Positions 17,405 through 23,876 of a stretch of DNA of 23,876 nucleotides are shown in pieces. Origin of the DNA: CAYMEV01 sp964431655 [NCBI: uncultured bacterium] (lineage in GTDB: Bacteria > CAYMEV01). Numbering within the stretch: position 1 is the stretch's first letter; each line of letters begins with the position of its first letter. Under the pieces are notes generated by a model. The model ran no database searches and was not told the origin of the DNA. It saw only the letters and a program-made list of their open reading frames with translations. The stretch covers positions 1-23,876 of the forward strand of contig CAYSKJ010000032.1 in the NCBI GenBank assembly GCA_964431655.1, read 5' to 3'. Position numbers and translations under genes: made by a program.

Positions 17405-18286
17405 CTACATATATCCGTCTCTTCTCAATGTCTCAAGCCCTCCGCCGTCATCCTTATCCTGAGCCCTTCCTGACCGCTCCGCTATATTGGAAAATTTCCC
17501 GGACCTCAGTTCCTCTATTATCTCCTCAACATTAGCCGCCTCAGAATCAACGGGCATGGTGCAGGGATAACAACCGAGAGACCTGTATCTTTTTTTGTCT
17601 CCATGATTATAATAAAGGCTCACTGTAGGAATCTTCTCCCTGTGTATATACTCCCAGATATTAAGCTCTGTCCAGTCCAGAAGGGGATGAATCCGGACAT
17701 GGGTTCCCGGGGCAAATTCTGTTTTGAACTGGTTCCAGAACTCGGGGGGCTGGTCTCCGATATCCCAGATGCTTTCTTTATCTCTCGGAGAAAAATACCT
17801 TTCTTTTGACCTGCTCCCCTCTTCATCAGACCTTGCACCCACGATAACTCCAGTAAAGGGTTCAGTATTGACATCCACCTCATACTTCCCTGTCTTGTGA
17901 TTCATAATATACCTTTTGCCCTTGCCGCTCAGGGTATCCTTAAGGGCATTTGTCTTGAGCAGTCTGCAGCAGGTTATCCTGTCAACATTGCCGTCGGGAA
18001 AAGTCTGTTTACTATTAAGGGCTTCCTCATTCTGACCGTATATCATCGTAAGATTCCATTCAAGGGAAAGCCTGTCCCTGTATTTTATCATCTCTGGTAT
18101 TTTATAGGCGGTATCAATGTGAACCAGCGGAAAGGGTACATGTCCGAAAAAGGCCTTTCTGGTGAGCCATAATAAAACCGTACTGTCCTTCCCAATTGAC
18201 CATAGCATGCACAGGTTCTTAAAATTGTAATAGGCTTCCCTGATAATAAATATGCTCTTATTTTCAAGCTTTTCCAAGTGATCCAT
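17405..18286 (-). CDS. cysD: Sulfate adenylyltransferase subunit 2 (CysD)
   Basis: A 293-residue protein of the PP-loop superfamily, close in length to known CysD. The ATP-pyrophosphatase loop reads SIGKDS (30-35). [11 protein letters not shown] and [12 protein letters not shown] are family hallmarks, and [11 protein letters not shown] with the GCYPCT stretch completes the C-terminal half. It makes adenylyl sulfate (APS) and pyrophosphate from ATP and sulfate, driven by CysN. AAGGAT lies 9 bases before the ATG at 18286. It is the first gene of the minus-strand operon cysD-cysN-HD-GYP. No sulfate transporter, PAPS reductase or sulfotransferase is seen in the window, so the fate of APS is open. 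Confidence 0.93.
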   Translation of the reverse strand: MDHLEKLENKSIFIIREAYYNFKNLCMLWSIGKDSTVLLWLTRKAFFGHVPFPLVHIDTAYKIPEMIKYRDRLSLEWNLTMIYGQNEEALNSKQTFPDGNVDRITCCRLLKTNALKDTLSGKGKRYIMNHKTGKYEVDVNTEPFTGVIVGARSDEEGSRSKERYFSPRDKESIWDIGDQPPEFWNQFKTEFAPGTHVRIHPLLDWTELNIWEYIHREKIPTVSLYYNHGDKKRYRSLGCYPCTMPVDSEAANVEEIIEELRSGKFSNIAERSGRAQDKDDGGGLETLRRDGYM

Positions 18287-18342
18287 AAAATTTATCCTTG
18301 ATCAGTTTTTGTAATATTCTTTTACATATAATTTGCATTTTT

Positions 18343-18364
18343 ATCAAGTAATTTTTCGCTTGAT
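18343..18364. promoter_or_regulatory. Inverted repeat between cysD and the TPR gene
   Basis: ATCAAG and CTTGAT are separated by 10 bases in the 109-bp divergent spacer. A plus-strand TATAAT lies nearby at 18327-18332 without a good -35. The dyad is short and the spacer AT-rich, so it is only a candidate regulator site for cysD or the TPR gene. No riboswitch-like structure was recognised here. Confidence 0.25.
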
Positions 18365-18395
18365 TCTTTATAAAATTGATATAGAGTCTGCCTAA

Positions 18396-19178
18396 ATGTT
18401 TAACATTAAGAGCATAATCAGCCCTGGGGCAGTACTTTTGGTTTTATTCGGCCTTTTATATTCTGCTGTTTTCCTTGCTGATACCTGCAGAGCAAAAACC
18501 CTGCAGGCCCGGGGATATTTCCTGAGCCAGTACCAGCCGAAAAACACTGAGTCAATCGCCTACCTTAAAAGATCCATTTCCTTAAACAGCGATGACTTCC
18601 GAAGTAAATGGTTTCTGGCGCAAATATATTACAATCACGGGATGTTTAAGGAATCAGCAGACCTTACCCTGGAGATACTGAAAAGTTTAGAACTGAGTGA
18701 TATCAGGATTCTTTTATACAAGACCTATGCCAGAATGCAGGATTATCACAATATGGCTGAACAGTCCATGGAGATTTTCAAAAAATACGGTTTCTCCGGG
18801 AATGACTACAAAAGGTTCAGCACGGGCATGAACAATCTGATAGAGTACAGGATAATGGCATTGATGGCAGGAGATAAACAGGATGGTCTGGAAAATTATA
18901 TCAATTATCTTTTTGACACACCCTTTGACAGGCTTCCCTATGAACATTTCAGGGGCCTTAAGTATGCGCTGGGCAATGAATGCGCTGATGCAGTCCGGTA
19001 CTTCCTGAAATACAATAAAATTTATATTAACAAGCAGATACTCGCCCTTTATGCCTGCTGCCTTGAAAAAGAAGGTTATACAGCCGGGGCTCAAAACCTT
19101 ATAAGAAAAGAGAAAGAACAGGCAGAAGACAGCCCTGTATCAAGTTTTCTGGTGGCGTTTTATGAAAAGTGCAAATAA
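18396..19178 (+). CDS. Membrane-anchored TPR-like protein
   Basis: A 260-residue protein with one N-terminal helix (about 10-29) and then a chain of helix pairs in the TPR style. Examples are SIAYLKRSISLNSDDFRSKW, FLAQIYYNHGMFKESADL and LLYKTYARMQDYHNMAEQS, with weaker repeats in the second half. The soluble part would lie in the periplasm. The gene overlaps the O-antigen ligase gene by 17 bp, so the two are translationally linked and probably work together. Many O-antigen ligase/polymerase proteins carry a TPR domain fused at the C-terminus; here it is a separate upstream partner. No enzyme motif is seen. The start lacks a clear ribosome site. Confidence 0.75.
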   Translation: MFNIKSIISPGAVLLVLFGLLYSAVFLADTCRAKTLQARGYFLSQYQPKNTESIAYLKRSISLNSDDFRSKWFLAQIYYNHGMFKESADLTLEILKSLELSDIRILLYKTYARMQDYHNMAEQSMEIFKKYGFSGNDYKRFSTGMNNLIEYRIMALMAGDKQDGLENYINYLFDTPFDRLPYEHFRGLKYALGNECADAVRYFLKYNKIYINKQILALYACCLEKEGYTAGAQNLIRKEKEQAEDSPVSSFLVAFYEKCK

Positions 19179-20493
19179 TAGCTTCTGTGATACAGCTATA
19201 GTAATCCTGACGGTGCTTACGATTTTTGTATCCAATTTTTATTTCAGCAGGGCTCTGGTAGACCAGTTCCGCTTTCCAAAACTGGCAGTCCAGCTTATAT
19301 TTCTATGGATTATAATAGCTGTTTTTGCAGCATGCAGATTTACCAGTCTTGGCACAGTTTTCAGGAACAGGCTGTTTTACCTTATCTACCTGTTTCTGGC
19401 GGGGGCATTGCTCTCCCATATTATAAACAAAAGCGGCAGGGATGGAGTTTTTTTTCTTATTATAGCATTCACCCACTGCCTGTTTCTTATAGCCCTGGGA
19501 ACCGTTCTCAGAAAAAACAGCCATTTTATCCCCCTTATTATAACTGCGATGATAGTTGTATCATTGCTTGTTTCCGTCTGGGCACTTATCCAGGTTCTGA
19601 ACATGGATCCTGTTTTCAAAATATCCGGCGAAAGGCTTGAGTACTACCGGGTAACTCGCTTTGCTCCCACCGGCTTTACGGGTAATACCAATGTTTTCTC
19701 AGGAACAATGCTGTCGGCGGTACCTCTGATTTTCTGCCTTCTGCTGTATGCAAGGGGAAAGTTCAGGCTCATACTCTGGCTATCAGCAGGAATAATAATT
19801 GCTCCCCTGGCAGTCAGTATGACCAGGGGTGTTTTAGCAGGGGTTATTATCTCCCTCATTTATGCTGTGATTAAAAAGAAGCATACTAAGACAGCAGTAA
19901 TACTTTCAATAGTCCTTCTGACCGCATTCTCAGTCTTTTTCGTTTCCTTTGAAAGCAGGGTAAGGGAAAGATTAGAATCAACCCTCACACTGAAGGAGCT
20001 GAGCATACAATACAGGCTGAAAATTTATGAGATATCCTTCAGTATAATAAGGGATCACCCCCTTTTCGGCACAGGACCCAACAGCTTTTACAGGGTCTTT
20101 TCCCATTACAAATACCTGCATCTGGATAAAAACCCCTGCCTTCATGATGACAGCACCTTTATTTCACTCTCCAGGTCTTTCCCCGAACAGGCTCACAATG
20201 ATATACTCCAGAATATTACGGAACTCGGGATTATTCCCAATTTTTTTGCCCTGATATTCCTCATGGCAATGATTATAAAGAATAATAAAATTTTTACGGA
20301 TAAATCAGTACGGATATTGTATGCTGATATCCCCGAAAACACACTGAAAGGCTTCCTGAAGCTTTCGGTCATAATTTTTTTAATAAATGCCCTTTTCAAT
20401 TTCCCCTTCCACTTCGCCACATCAGGCTTAAACTTTATAATTACCCTGAGCCTGCTGTATTCCCTGTCTTATAAAAAAATTGACAAATCATGA
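19162..20493 (+). CDS. O-antigen ligase/polymerase family protein
   Basis: A 443-residue polytopic membrane protein with about 11-12 helices and the O-antigen ligase (Wzy_C) pattern. TGFTGNTNVFSG (170-181) and SMTRG (219-223) come first. The large periplasmic loop holds QYRLKIYE (283-290), DHPLFGTGPNSF (298-309) and the closing QAHNDILQNITELG (343-356), in which the His is a conserved functional residue. Such proteins either join a finished glycan to a lipid or protein acceptor (WaaL-like) or polymerise repeat units (Wzy-like); sequence alone does not separate these. GGTGG lies 7 bases before the ATG, inside the TPR gene. With the Wzx flippase and Wzz-like proteins in the same window it gives a nearly complete Wzx/Wzy-type export set. 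Confidence 0.88.
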   Translation: MKSANNSFCDTAIVILTVLTIFVSNFYFSRALVDQFRFPKLAVQLIFLWIIIAVFAACRFTSLGTVFRNRLFYLIYLFLAGALLSHIINKSGRDGVFFLIIAFTHCLFLIALGTVLRKNSHFIPLIITAMIVVSLLVSVWALIQVLNMDPVFKISGERLEYYRVTRFAPTGFTGNTNVFSGTMLSAVPLIFCLLLYARGKFRLILWLSAGIIIAPLAVSMTRGVLAGVIISLIYAVIKKKHTKTAVILSIVLLTAFSVFFVSFESRVRERLESTLTLKELSIQYRLKIYEISFSIIRDHPLFGTGPNSFYRVFSHYKYLHLDKNPCLHDDSTFISLSRSFPEQAHNDILQNITELGIIPNFFALIFLMAMIIKNNKIFTDKSVRILYADIPENTLKGFLKLSVIIFLINALFNFPFHFATSGLNFIITLSLLYSLSYKKIDKS

Positions 20494-20514
20494 AAATCAA
20501 ATACAAAAAAAGAA

Positions 20515-20652
20515 GGAATTGAAAATTCCTCCAGGGAAAGGCAGGAATTGTAATTCCTCTAGGAAAAGGCAGGAATTGAAAATTCCTCCAGGGAAAGGCA
20601 GGAATTATAATTCCTCTAGGAAAGGCAGGAATTGTAATTCCTCTAGGAAAAG
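20515..20652 (+). repeat. Five-copy palindromic tandem array ending at a ribosome site
   Basis: Five contiguous units start at 20515, 20544, 20572, 20601 and 20628 (29, 28, 29, 27 and 25 bases, the last cut by the ATG at 20653). Each opens with a dyad, GGAATT-(GAA, GT or AT)-AATTCC, continues with CCTCTAGG or CCTCCAGGG, and ends AAAGGCA. Two unit types alternate: A (loop GAA, CCTCCAGGG) and B (loop GT/AT, CCTCTAGG), in the order A-B-A-B-B. Unit 4 holds the perfect 16-base palindrome AGGAATTATAATTCCT. TTCCT can pair with the AGGAA before or after it, so alternative hairpin chains are possible. The array fills the 159-bp gap between the O-antigen ligase and methyltransferase genes. Confidence 0.93.
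20645..20648 (+). promoter_or_regulatory. Methyltransferase ribosome site within the last repeat unit
   Basis: AGGA lies 4 bases before the ATG at 20653 and belongs to the fifth repeat unit. The TTCCT at 20638-20642 can pair with AGGAA at 20645-20649 (at least 4 bp round a TCTA loop), which would hide the site. Confidence 0.55.
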
Positions 20653-21405
20653 ATGAAAATAACCGAAAACAAAAACTGGTACCTTATTAAATCAGCAGTT
20701 CCCGATTTCCTCTACGACCCCCTTCTTCAGCTCTACTACAAGATAATAAGGCTTGGGTATCTGGGCACCAATGTATACTGCCCGATATGTGAGAAAAGAC
20801 ACAGGAAGTTCAGGGGCGGAGGCTGTCCTAATTGCGGTTCATTCATCAGGCAGAGGGTTCTTTGGCTCTTCCTTAAAAAAAAGACCAATCTTTTCAGCGA
20901 TAAAATAAGGTTCCTTCATTTCGCCCCGGAGCTGTTTTTCTATAAAAGGTTCAAAAAGATGCAAAACCTTGAGTACCTTAGTGCAGACCTGCGTTCTCCA
21001 AGGGCTATGGAAAAGATAGACATGGAAAATATCCAGTATCCTGACAACAGCTTTGACGCTATAATCAGCAGCCATGTCCTGGAACATGTCCACAGCGATA
21101 TAACAGCCATGAAAGAGCTTTTCCGGGTGCAGAAACCGGGTGGATGGTCCATACACCTGGTTCCCATTGTATATTCCAGGAGTACAACCCTTGAAGACCC
21201 CGCGATAAAAACTCCTGACAAGAGAACCCTTTACTATGGCTGTTTCGATCACAAAAGAGCCTATGGCACCGATTATGGATCCAGGCTGGAATCAGCAGGC
21301 TTCAGGGTTGAAATTATCAAGGCAAAGGAATTCTGCACCCGGCAGGAGATTCTGGATATGGGCCTTGACGGGGATTTTGAGATATATTACTGCCTAAAAG
21401 AATAA
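20653..21405 (+). CDS. Zinc-ribbon SAM-dependent methyltransferase
   Basis: A 250-residue protein. A CPIC...CPNC zinc ribbon (Cys 43, 46, 58, 61) precedes a class I methyltransferase domain. The usual glycine-rich motif I is replaced by FLHFAPE (87-93), a variant seen in a family of predicted methyltransferases. SADLRSP (110-116) supplies the acidic motif II. DAIISSHVLEHV (135-146) and KPGGW (161-165) match the Methyltransf_11 core. In position it follows the O-antigen ligase gene and precedes the lipid kinase gene by 16 bp. A likely role is methylation of a glycan or lipid-linked sugar, but the acceptor is unknown. Its translation start lies directly against the repeat array. Confidence 0.82.
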   Translation: MKITENKNWYLIKSAVPDFLYDPLLQLYYKIIRLGYLGTNVYCPICEKRHRKFRGGGCPNCGSFIRQRVLWLFLKKKTNLFSDKIRFLHFAPELFFYKRFKKMQNLEYLSADLRSPRAMEKIDMENIQYPDNSFDAIISSHVLEHVHSDITAMKELFRVQKPGGWSIHLVPIVYSRSTTLEDPAIKTPDKRTLYYGCFDHKRAYGTDYGSRLESAGFRVEIIKAKEFCTRQEILDMGLDGDFEIYYCLKE

Positions 21406-21421
21406 TAATTCAGGTTAAAAA

Positions 21422-22354
21422 ATGGATGATTGGTTTGTCATAGCGAATCCTGTTGCCGGGGGCTCTAAATGCGCAAGAATGCTTCCTGAAATCCTGGAAC
21501 TTCTTACCAGGAGCGGAATCAGCTTTAAGAAGGCAATATCGGAAAAAAGGGAGCATGCGGTAAACCTTGCCCATGAAGCAGTCAAGAAAGGATACAGAAA
21601 ATTTATCAGCATAGGCGGTGATGGTACTGCCAATGAGGTAGTGAACGGGCTGAAAATCCATGATGGGATTGACCCCCTTGATTTCACCCTGGCTCTTATA
21701 CCTGCCGGTTCAGGCAATGACTGGGGCCGTTCAGTCGGCATATCGGCCGAACATGAGTCTGCTGTCATGGCAATTAAAAAAGGCATTACAGGGATACAGG
21801 ATATATGCAAGGCAAAGTTCAGGACAATACACGGAAAGATGGCAGAAAAACTCTTTGTCAATGTTGCAGGCGCAGGTTATGATGCCGATGTGCTTTTCAG
21901 GACAGAAAGAATGAAACAGGCTGGCAGAAGGGGAAGCTGGCTTTATTTCTACAATATATTCACATCCCTGTTTTCCTACAAGCCATCTCTCACTACCGTC
22001 AGGATAGACGGACTGGAGGTTATCAGGGAAAAGGCTCTAAGCGTAAATATAGGGATAGGCAGGTATAATGGCGGAGGGCTGATGCAGGTTCCCCATGCTC
22101 TCCTGGATGATGGCAATATAGCCTTCACTTTTATCGGGGATATAGGTAAATTTGGAATTATATCCAATCTTTCCAGGCTGAAAACGGGAAATATCCAGGG
22201 GATAAAGAAGGTCCAGCTTCTGAAGGGGAAAAAGATAGAGATAAATTCTGAATCACCAATGCTTTTTGAGGCAGATGGAGAAGCGCTGGGCGAAACCCCT
22301 CTCTATTTTGAAGTCGTACCCGGGGCTCTGAGGGTAATTAAAACCCAGTATTGA
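21422..22354 (+). CDS. Diacylglycerol kinase-like lipid kinase (YegS/DgkB family)
   Basis: A 310-residue soluble protein with the DAGK catalytic signature: IANPVAGGSK (7-16), the nucleotide site GGDGTANEVVNG (65-76) and PAGSGNDWGRSVG (94-106), then a C-terminal beta-sandwich with FEADGE. Enzymes of this family phosphorylate diacylglycerol or related lipids with ATP at the membrane and recycle lipid by-products; some act on other lipids such as sphingosine. The start lies 16 bp after the methyltransferase stop, with AGG 8 bases before the ATG, so the two genes are probably co-transcribed. It may recover diacylglycerol from envelope-glycan synthesis, which is inference from context. Confidence 0.9.
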   Translation: MDDWFVIANPVAGGSKCARMLPEILELLTRSGISFKKAISEKREHAVNLAHEAVKKGYRKFISIGGDGTANEVVNGLKIHDGIDPLDFTLALIPAGSGNDWGRSVGISAEHESAVMAIKKGITGIQDICKAKFRTIHGKMAEKLFVNVAGAGYDADVLFRTERMKQAGRRGSWLYFYNIFTSLFSYKPSLTTVRIDGLEVIREKALSVNIGIGRYNGGGLMQVPHALLDDGNIAFTFIGDIGKFGIISNLSRLKTGNIQGIKKVQLLKGKKIEINSESPMLFEADGEALGETPLYFEVVPGALRVIKTQY

Positions 22355-22367
22355 AACTGGTGTAAAG

Positions 22368-22408
22368 AAAAGCCCTCCCGTACCACTCACGTACAAGAGG
22401 GCTTTTTT
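22368..22408. terminator. Bidirectional rho-independent terminator
   Basis: Arms AAAAGCCCTC (22368-22377) and GAGGGCTTTT (22397-22406) pair perfectly over 10 bases round a 19-base loop, followed by six Ts on the plus strand. On the minus strand the stem is followed by TTTTCTTT. It lies between the convergent lipid-kinase and pmbA genes and can end both transcripts. Confidence 0.9.
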
Positions 22409-22409
22409 C

Positions 22410-23789
22410 CTATATGCTTCCTGCGACCAGGTTTTTAACCAGTATAGTTGGAGAGCCTACATTCCCGCCCCCAAAGAACGGGTGTATGGGCTCAAAGGCC
22501 AGGTCATTTCCTATGCATTCAATATTGCTTAAAAAGTCAAATACATTTGAGCCTATTGTTATGGTGCTTATGGGCCTGGTAATTCTGCCATTCTCTATAA
22601 GTACTCCATCGCCGTTTATGCTGAAATCTCCCGAGACAAGGTTTATCCCCCTTACATCCAGAGGATTATAAAGATAAAACCCGTATTTTATACTGCTTAT
22701 CATATCCTTTGGATCCGCACTGCCGTTCTCAACATAGAGATTTGACAGAGAGGCCATAGGCAGTGAGCCATAGTGTGCCCTCCTGCTTGATCCTGTCGGC
22801 ATTGTTCCGTTCTTTTCGGCAGACTGGAGAGAATAGAGATAAGACTTCAGGACGCCGTTCCTTACTACTGTAACCTTCCTGGTGGCAATACCCTCATCAT
22901 CATAGGGAGTACTCTGATAACCGCCGGGCATAAGGGGATCGTCAACGATATTAAGAAATTCCGGGGCTATCTTTTCTCCAAGTTTATCCTTGAACACAGA
23001 CATGTTCCTGTCCACAAGATCTCCAATAAAGCCGTTTGAAAGCCTTGAAAATATCTGATTTGCAGCCCTGGAATGGATCAGGACAGTCATTTCCTCAGAT
23101 TTAAGACCCTCTCCCCCGGCTGATATTATTACCTTTCTGGCTGCTTCCTGGCCCAGGGAAACCGGGTCAAAATCATCAAAAAATATACCTCCGACCTCCG
23201 AGGTCTTCATCTGCCTGTTTTCTCCCTTTCCGCCGATTACTATATACATGCCCCTCCACTTGGTAGTAGCATATTCCACATCTAGGCCGTTGCTATTGTT
23301 TATGGCATGCCTGGTTATTTTCTCTTCATAGCTGGATACCCTTGAGACCTTTATCATGTCTGAAAAATCGAAGGCCGCCTTTTCAACAGCCATCACCTTT
23401 TTTATCTTGGCATCCATACTGCAGCTTTTAATCTCATGGTCAAAGAAGGGATTCTCTTTTGTCCCCTTTTTGTAAACATCCAATGATTTAAGTCCCGGAG
23501 CAGGCTCAATATTTTTTTCCTCAGGAAGACGGCTTATTATATCTGAAACATCCCTTATCATTTTGATAATGCTATCCTTGAAAACATTATCCTTGAAACC
23601 GAAGCCTACCCTGCTTCCCTTCCAGAACCTGACAGCAACACCTGTTTCATTTTCCCTGTTTAACAGCTCAAGGTTCTGATGACATACGGAAATATTAAGA
23701 TTCTCCGACTCCACTTTATATACTTCACATTTATCAAATCCCATGCTCAAGGCAAGGTCAATTATCTGTCCATTGCTTAGTTTTTCCAC
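22410..23789 (-). CDS. pmbA: TldE/PmbA, partner of the TldD metalloprotease
   Basis: A 459-residue PmbA-type protein. The GTG at 23789 is chosen because a perfect AAGGAGG lies 6 bases upstream; the 22 codons in frame before it overlap the end of tldD and are not conserved. Family marks are NRENETGVAVRFWKGSRVGF in the N-terminal half, the central YDDEGIATRK stretch, GTMPTGSSRRAHYGS, and the C-terminal DFLSNIECIGNDL. The HExxxH zinc site belongs to TldD, and PmbA lacks it, as here. TldD and PmbA form a complex that degrades unfolded peptides and matures some ribosomal peptides in Enterobacteria. The tldD stop overlaps the ribosome site, so the two are made together. Confidence 0.92.
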   Translation of the reverse strand: MEKLSNGQIIDLALSMGFDKCEVYKVESENLNISVCHQNLELLNRENETGVAVRFWKGSRVGFGFKDNVFKDSIIKMIRDVSDIISRLPEEKNIEPAPGLKSLDVYKKGTKENPFFDHEIKSCSMDAKIKKVMAVEKAAFDFSDMIKVSRVSSYEEKITRHAINNSNGLDVEYATTKWRGMYIVIGGKGENRQMKTSEVGGIFFDDFDPVSLGQEAARKVIISAGGEGLKSEEMTVLIHSRAANQIFSRLSNGFIGDLVDRNMSVFKDKLGEKIAPEFLNIVDDPLMPGGYQSTPYDDEGIATRKVTVVRNGVLKSYLYSLQSAEKNGTMPTGSSRRAHYGSLPMASLSNLYVENGSADPKDMISSIKYGFYLYNPLDVRGINLVSGDFSINGDGVLIENGRITRPISTITIGSNVFDFLSNIECIGNDLAFEPIHPFFGGGNVGSPTILVKNLVAGSI

Positions 23790-23795
23790 AGCTAT

Positions 23796-23802
23796 CCTCC
23801 TT
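23796..23802 (-). promoter_or_regulatory. Shine-Dalgarno of pmbA, overlapping the tldD stop
   Basis: AAGGAGG on the minus strand shares bases with the TAA stop of tldD (23803-23801) and lies 6 bases before the GTG at 23789. This fixes the pmbA start and suggests that ribosomes ending tldD restart on pmbA. Confidence 0.8.
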
Positions 23803-23876
23803 ATCTCTTTTCTGTTCCGCCGACTATTATGGCAGGTATTCTCAGAGTCGGACATCCCATATCAGCAGGAACAAAC
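23801..23876 (-). CDS. tldD: C-terminal end of TldD, 5' part outside window
   Basis: The last 24 codons of a gene entering from the right edge read FVPADMGCPTLRIPAIIVGG followed by TEKR and TAA. The P-T-L-R-I and V-G-G-T pattern is the conserved C-terminal strand pair of TldD. The position directly before pmbA fits the usual tldD-pmbA pair. The HExxxH active site lies outside the window, so only the family and the end can be stated. Confidence 0.75.
   Translation of the reverse strand, partial: FVPADMGCPTLRIPAIIVGGTEKR

Noticed and set aside
18287-18395. Riboswitch upstream of cysD
   Set aside because: The 109-bp spacer is AT-rich and shows only a short dyad, with no conserved aptamer pattern that I could recognise.
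20515-20652. CRISPR array
   Set aside because: Units are directly joined with no unique spacers of constant length, the repeats differ in two alternating types, and no cas gene is nearby.

Overview
The window reads as a chromosome segment of a Gram-negative, probably uncultured and anaerobic bacterium. Outer-membrane glycan genes (Wzx-type flippase, O-antigen ligase, two Wzz-like proteins) sit beside a gingipain-type C25 protease, a GAF/HD-GYP protein, an APC permease fused to a PTS EIIA domain and a DUF2062 protein. Base composition is moderately AT-rich, and codons lean towards ATA (Ile) and AGG/AGA (Arg). Such a mix is seen in Spirochaetes, FCB-group bacteria and related candidate phyla. 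I cannot fix the phylum from sequence alone.

Layout. (1) Bases 1-5231, minus strand: a very tight five-gene glycan operon, read from right to left: GT4 glycosyltransferase, polysaccharide deacetylase-like protein, CelD/FemAB-like acyltransferase, GNAT acetyltransferase, and a Wzx-type flippase that runs off the left edge. Junctions are 1-3 bp gaps or 4-bp ATGA overlaps. (2) Bases 5417-8488: two paralogous Wzz-like membrane proteins in tail-to-tail orientation, stop codons 3 bp apart. (3) Bases 8633-11689, minus: a large secreted C25-family cysteine protease. (4) Bases 11876-14397, plus: a DUF2062 membrane protein, tRNA-Arg(TCG), and the APC permease with its EIIA-like tail. (5) Bases 14394-18286, minus: cysD, cysN with a degenerate APS-kinase tail, and a GAF/HD-GYP gene, apparently one operon. 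(6) Bases 18396-22354, plus: a TPR protein overlapping an O-antigen ligase/polymerase gene, a striking tandem-repeat array, a zinc-ribbon methyltransferase and a diacylglycerol kinase-like lipid kinase, closed by a strong terminator. (7) Bases 22410-23876, minus: pmbA (tldE) and the last 24 codons of tldD.

How the genes fit together: regions 1, 2 and 6 look like parts of one surface-polysaccharide programme. Sugars are added (GT4), deacetylated and acylated, exported by Wzx, polymerised or ligated by the O-antigen ligase, and length-controlled by the Wzz-like pair. The sulfate-activation operon could feed sulfur assimilation or glycan sulfation, but no reductase or sulfotransferase is visible here.

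The most unusual structure is the array at 20515-20652. It holds five contiguous 27-29 bp units, each a small palindrome that can fold in two alternative ways. The last unit carries the ribosome-binding site of the methyltransferase gene.
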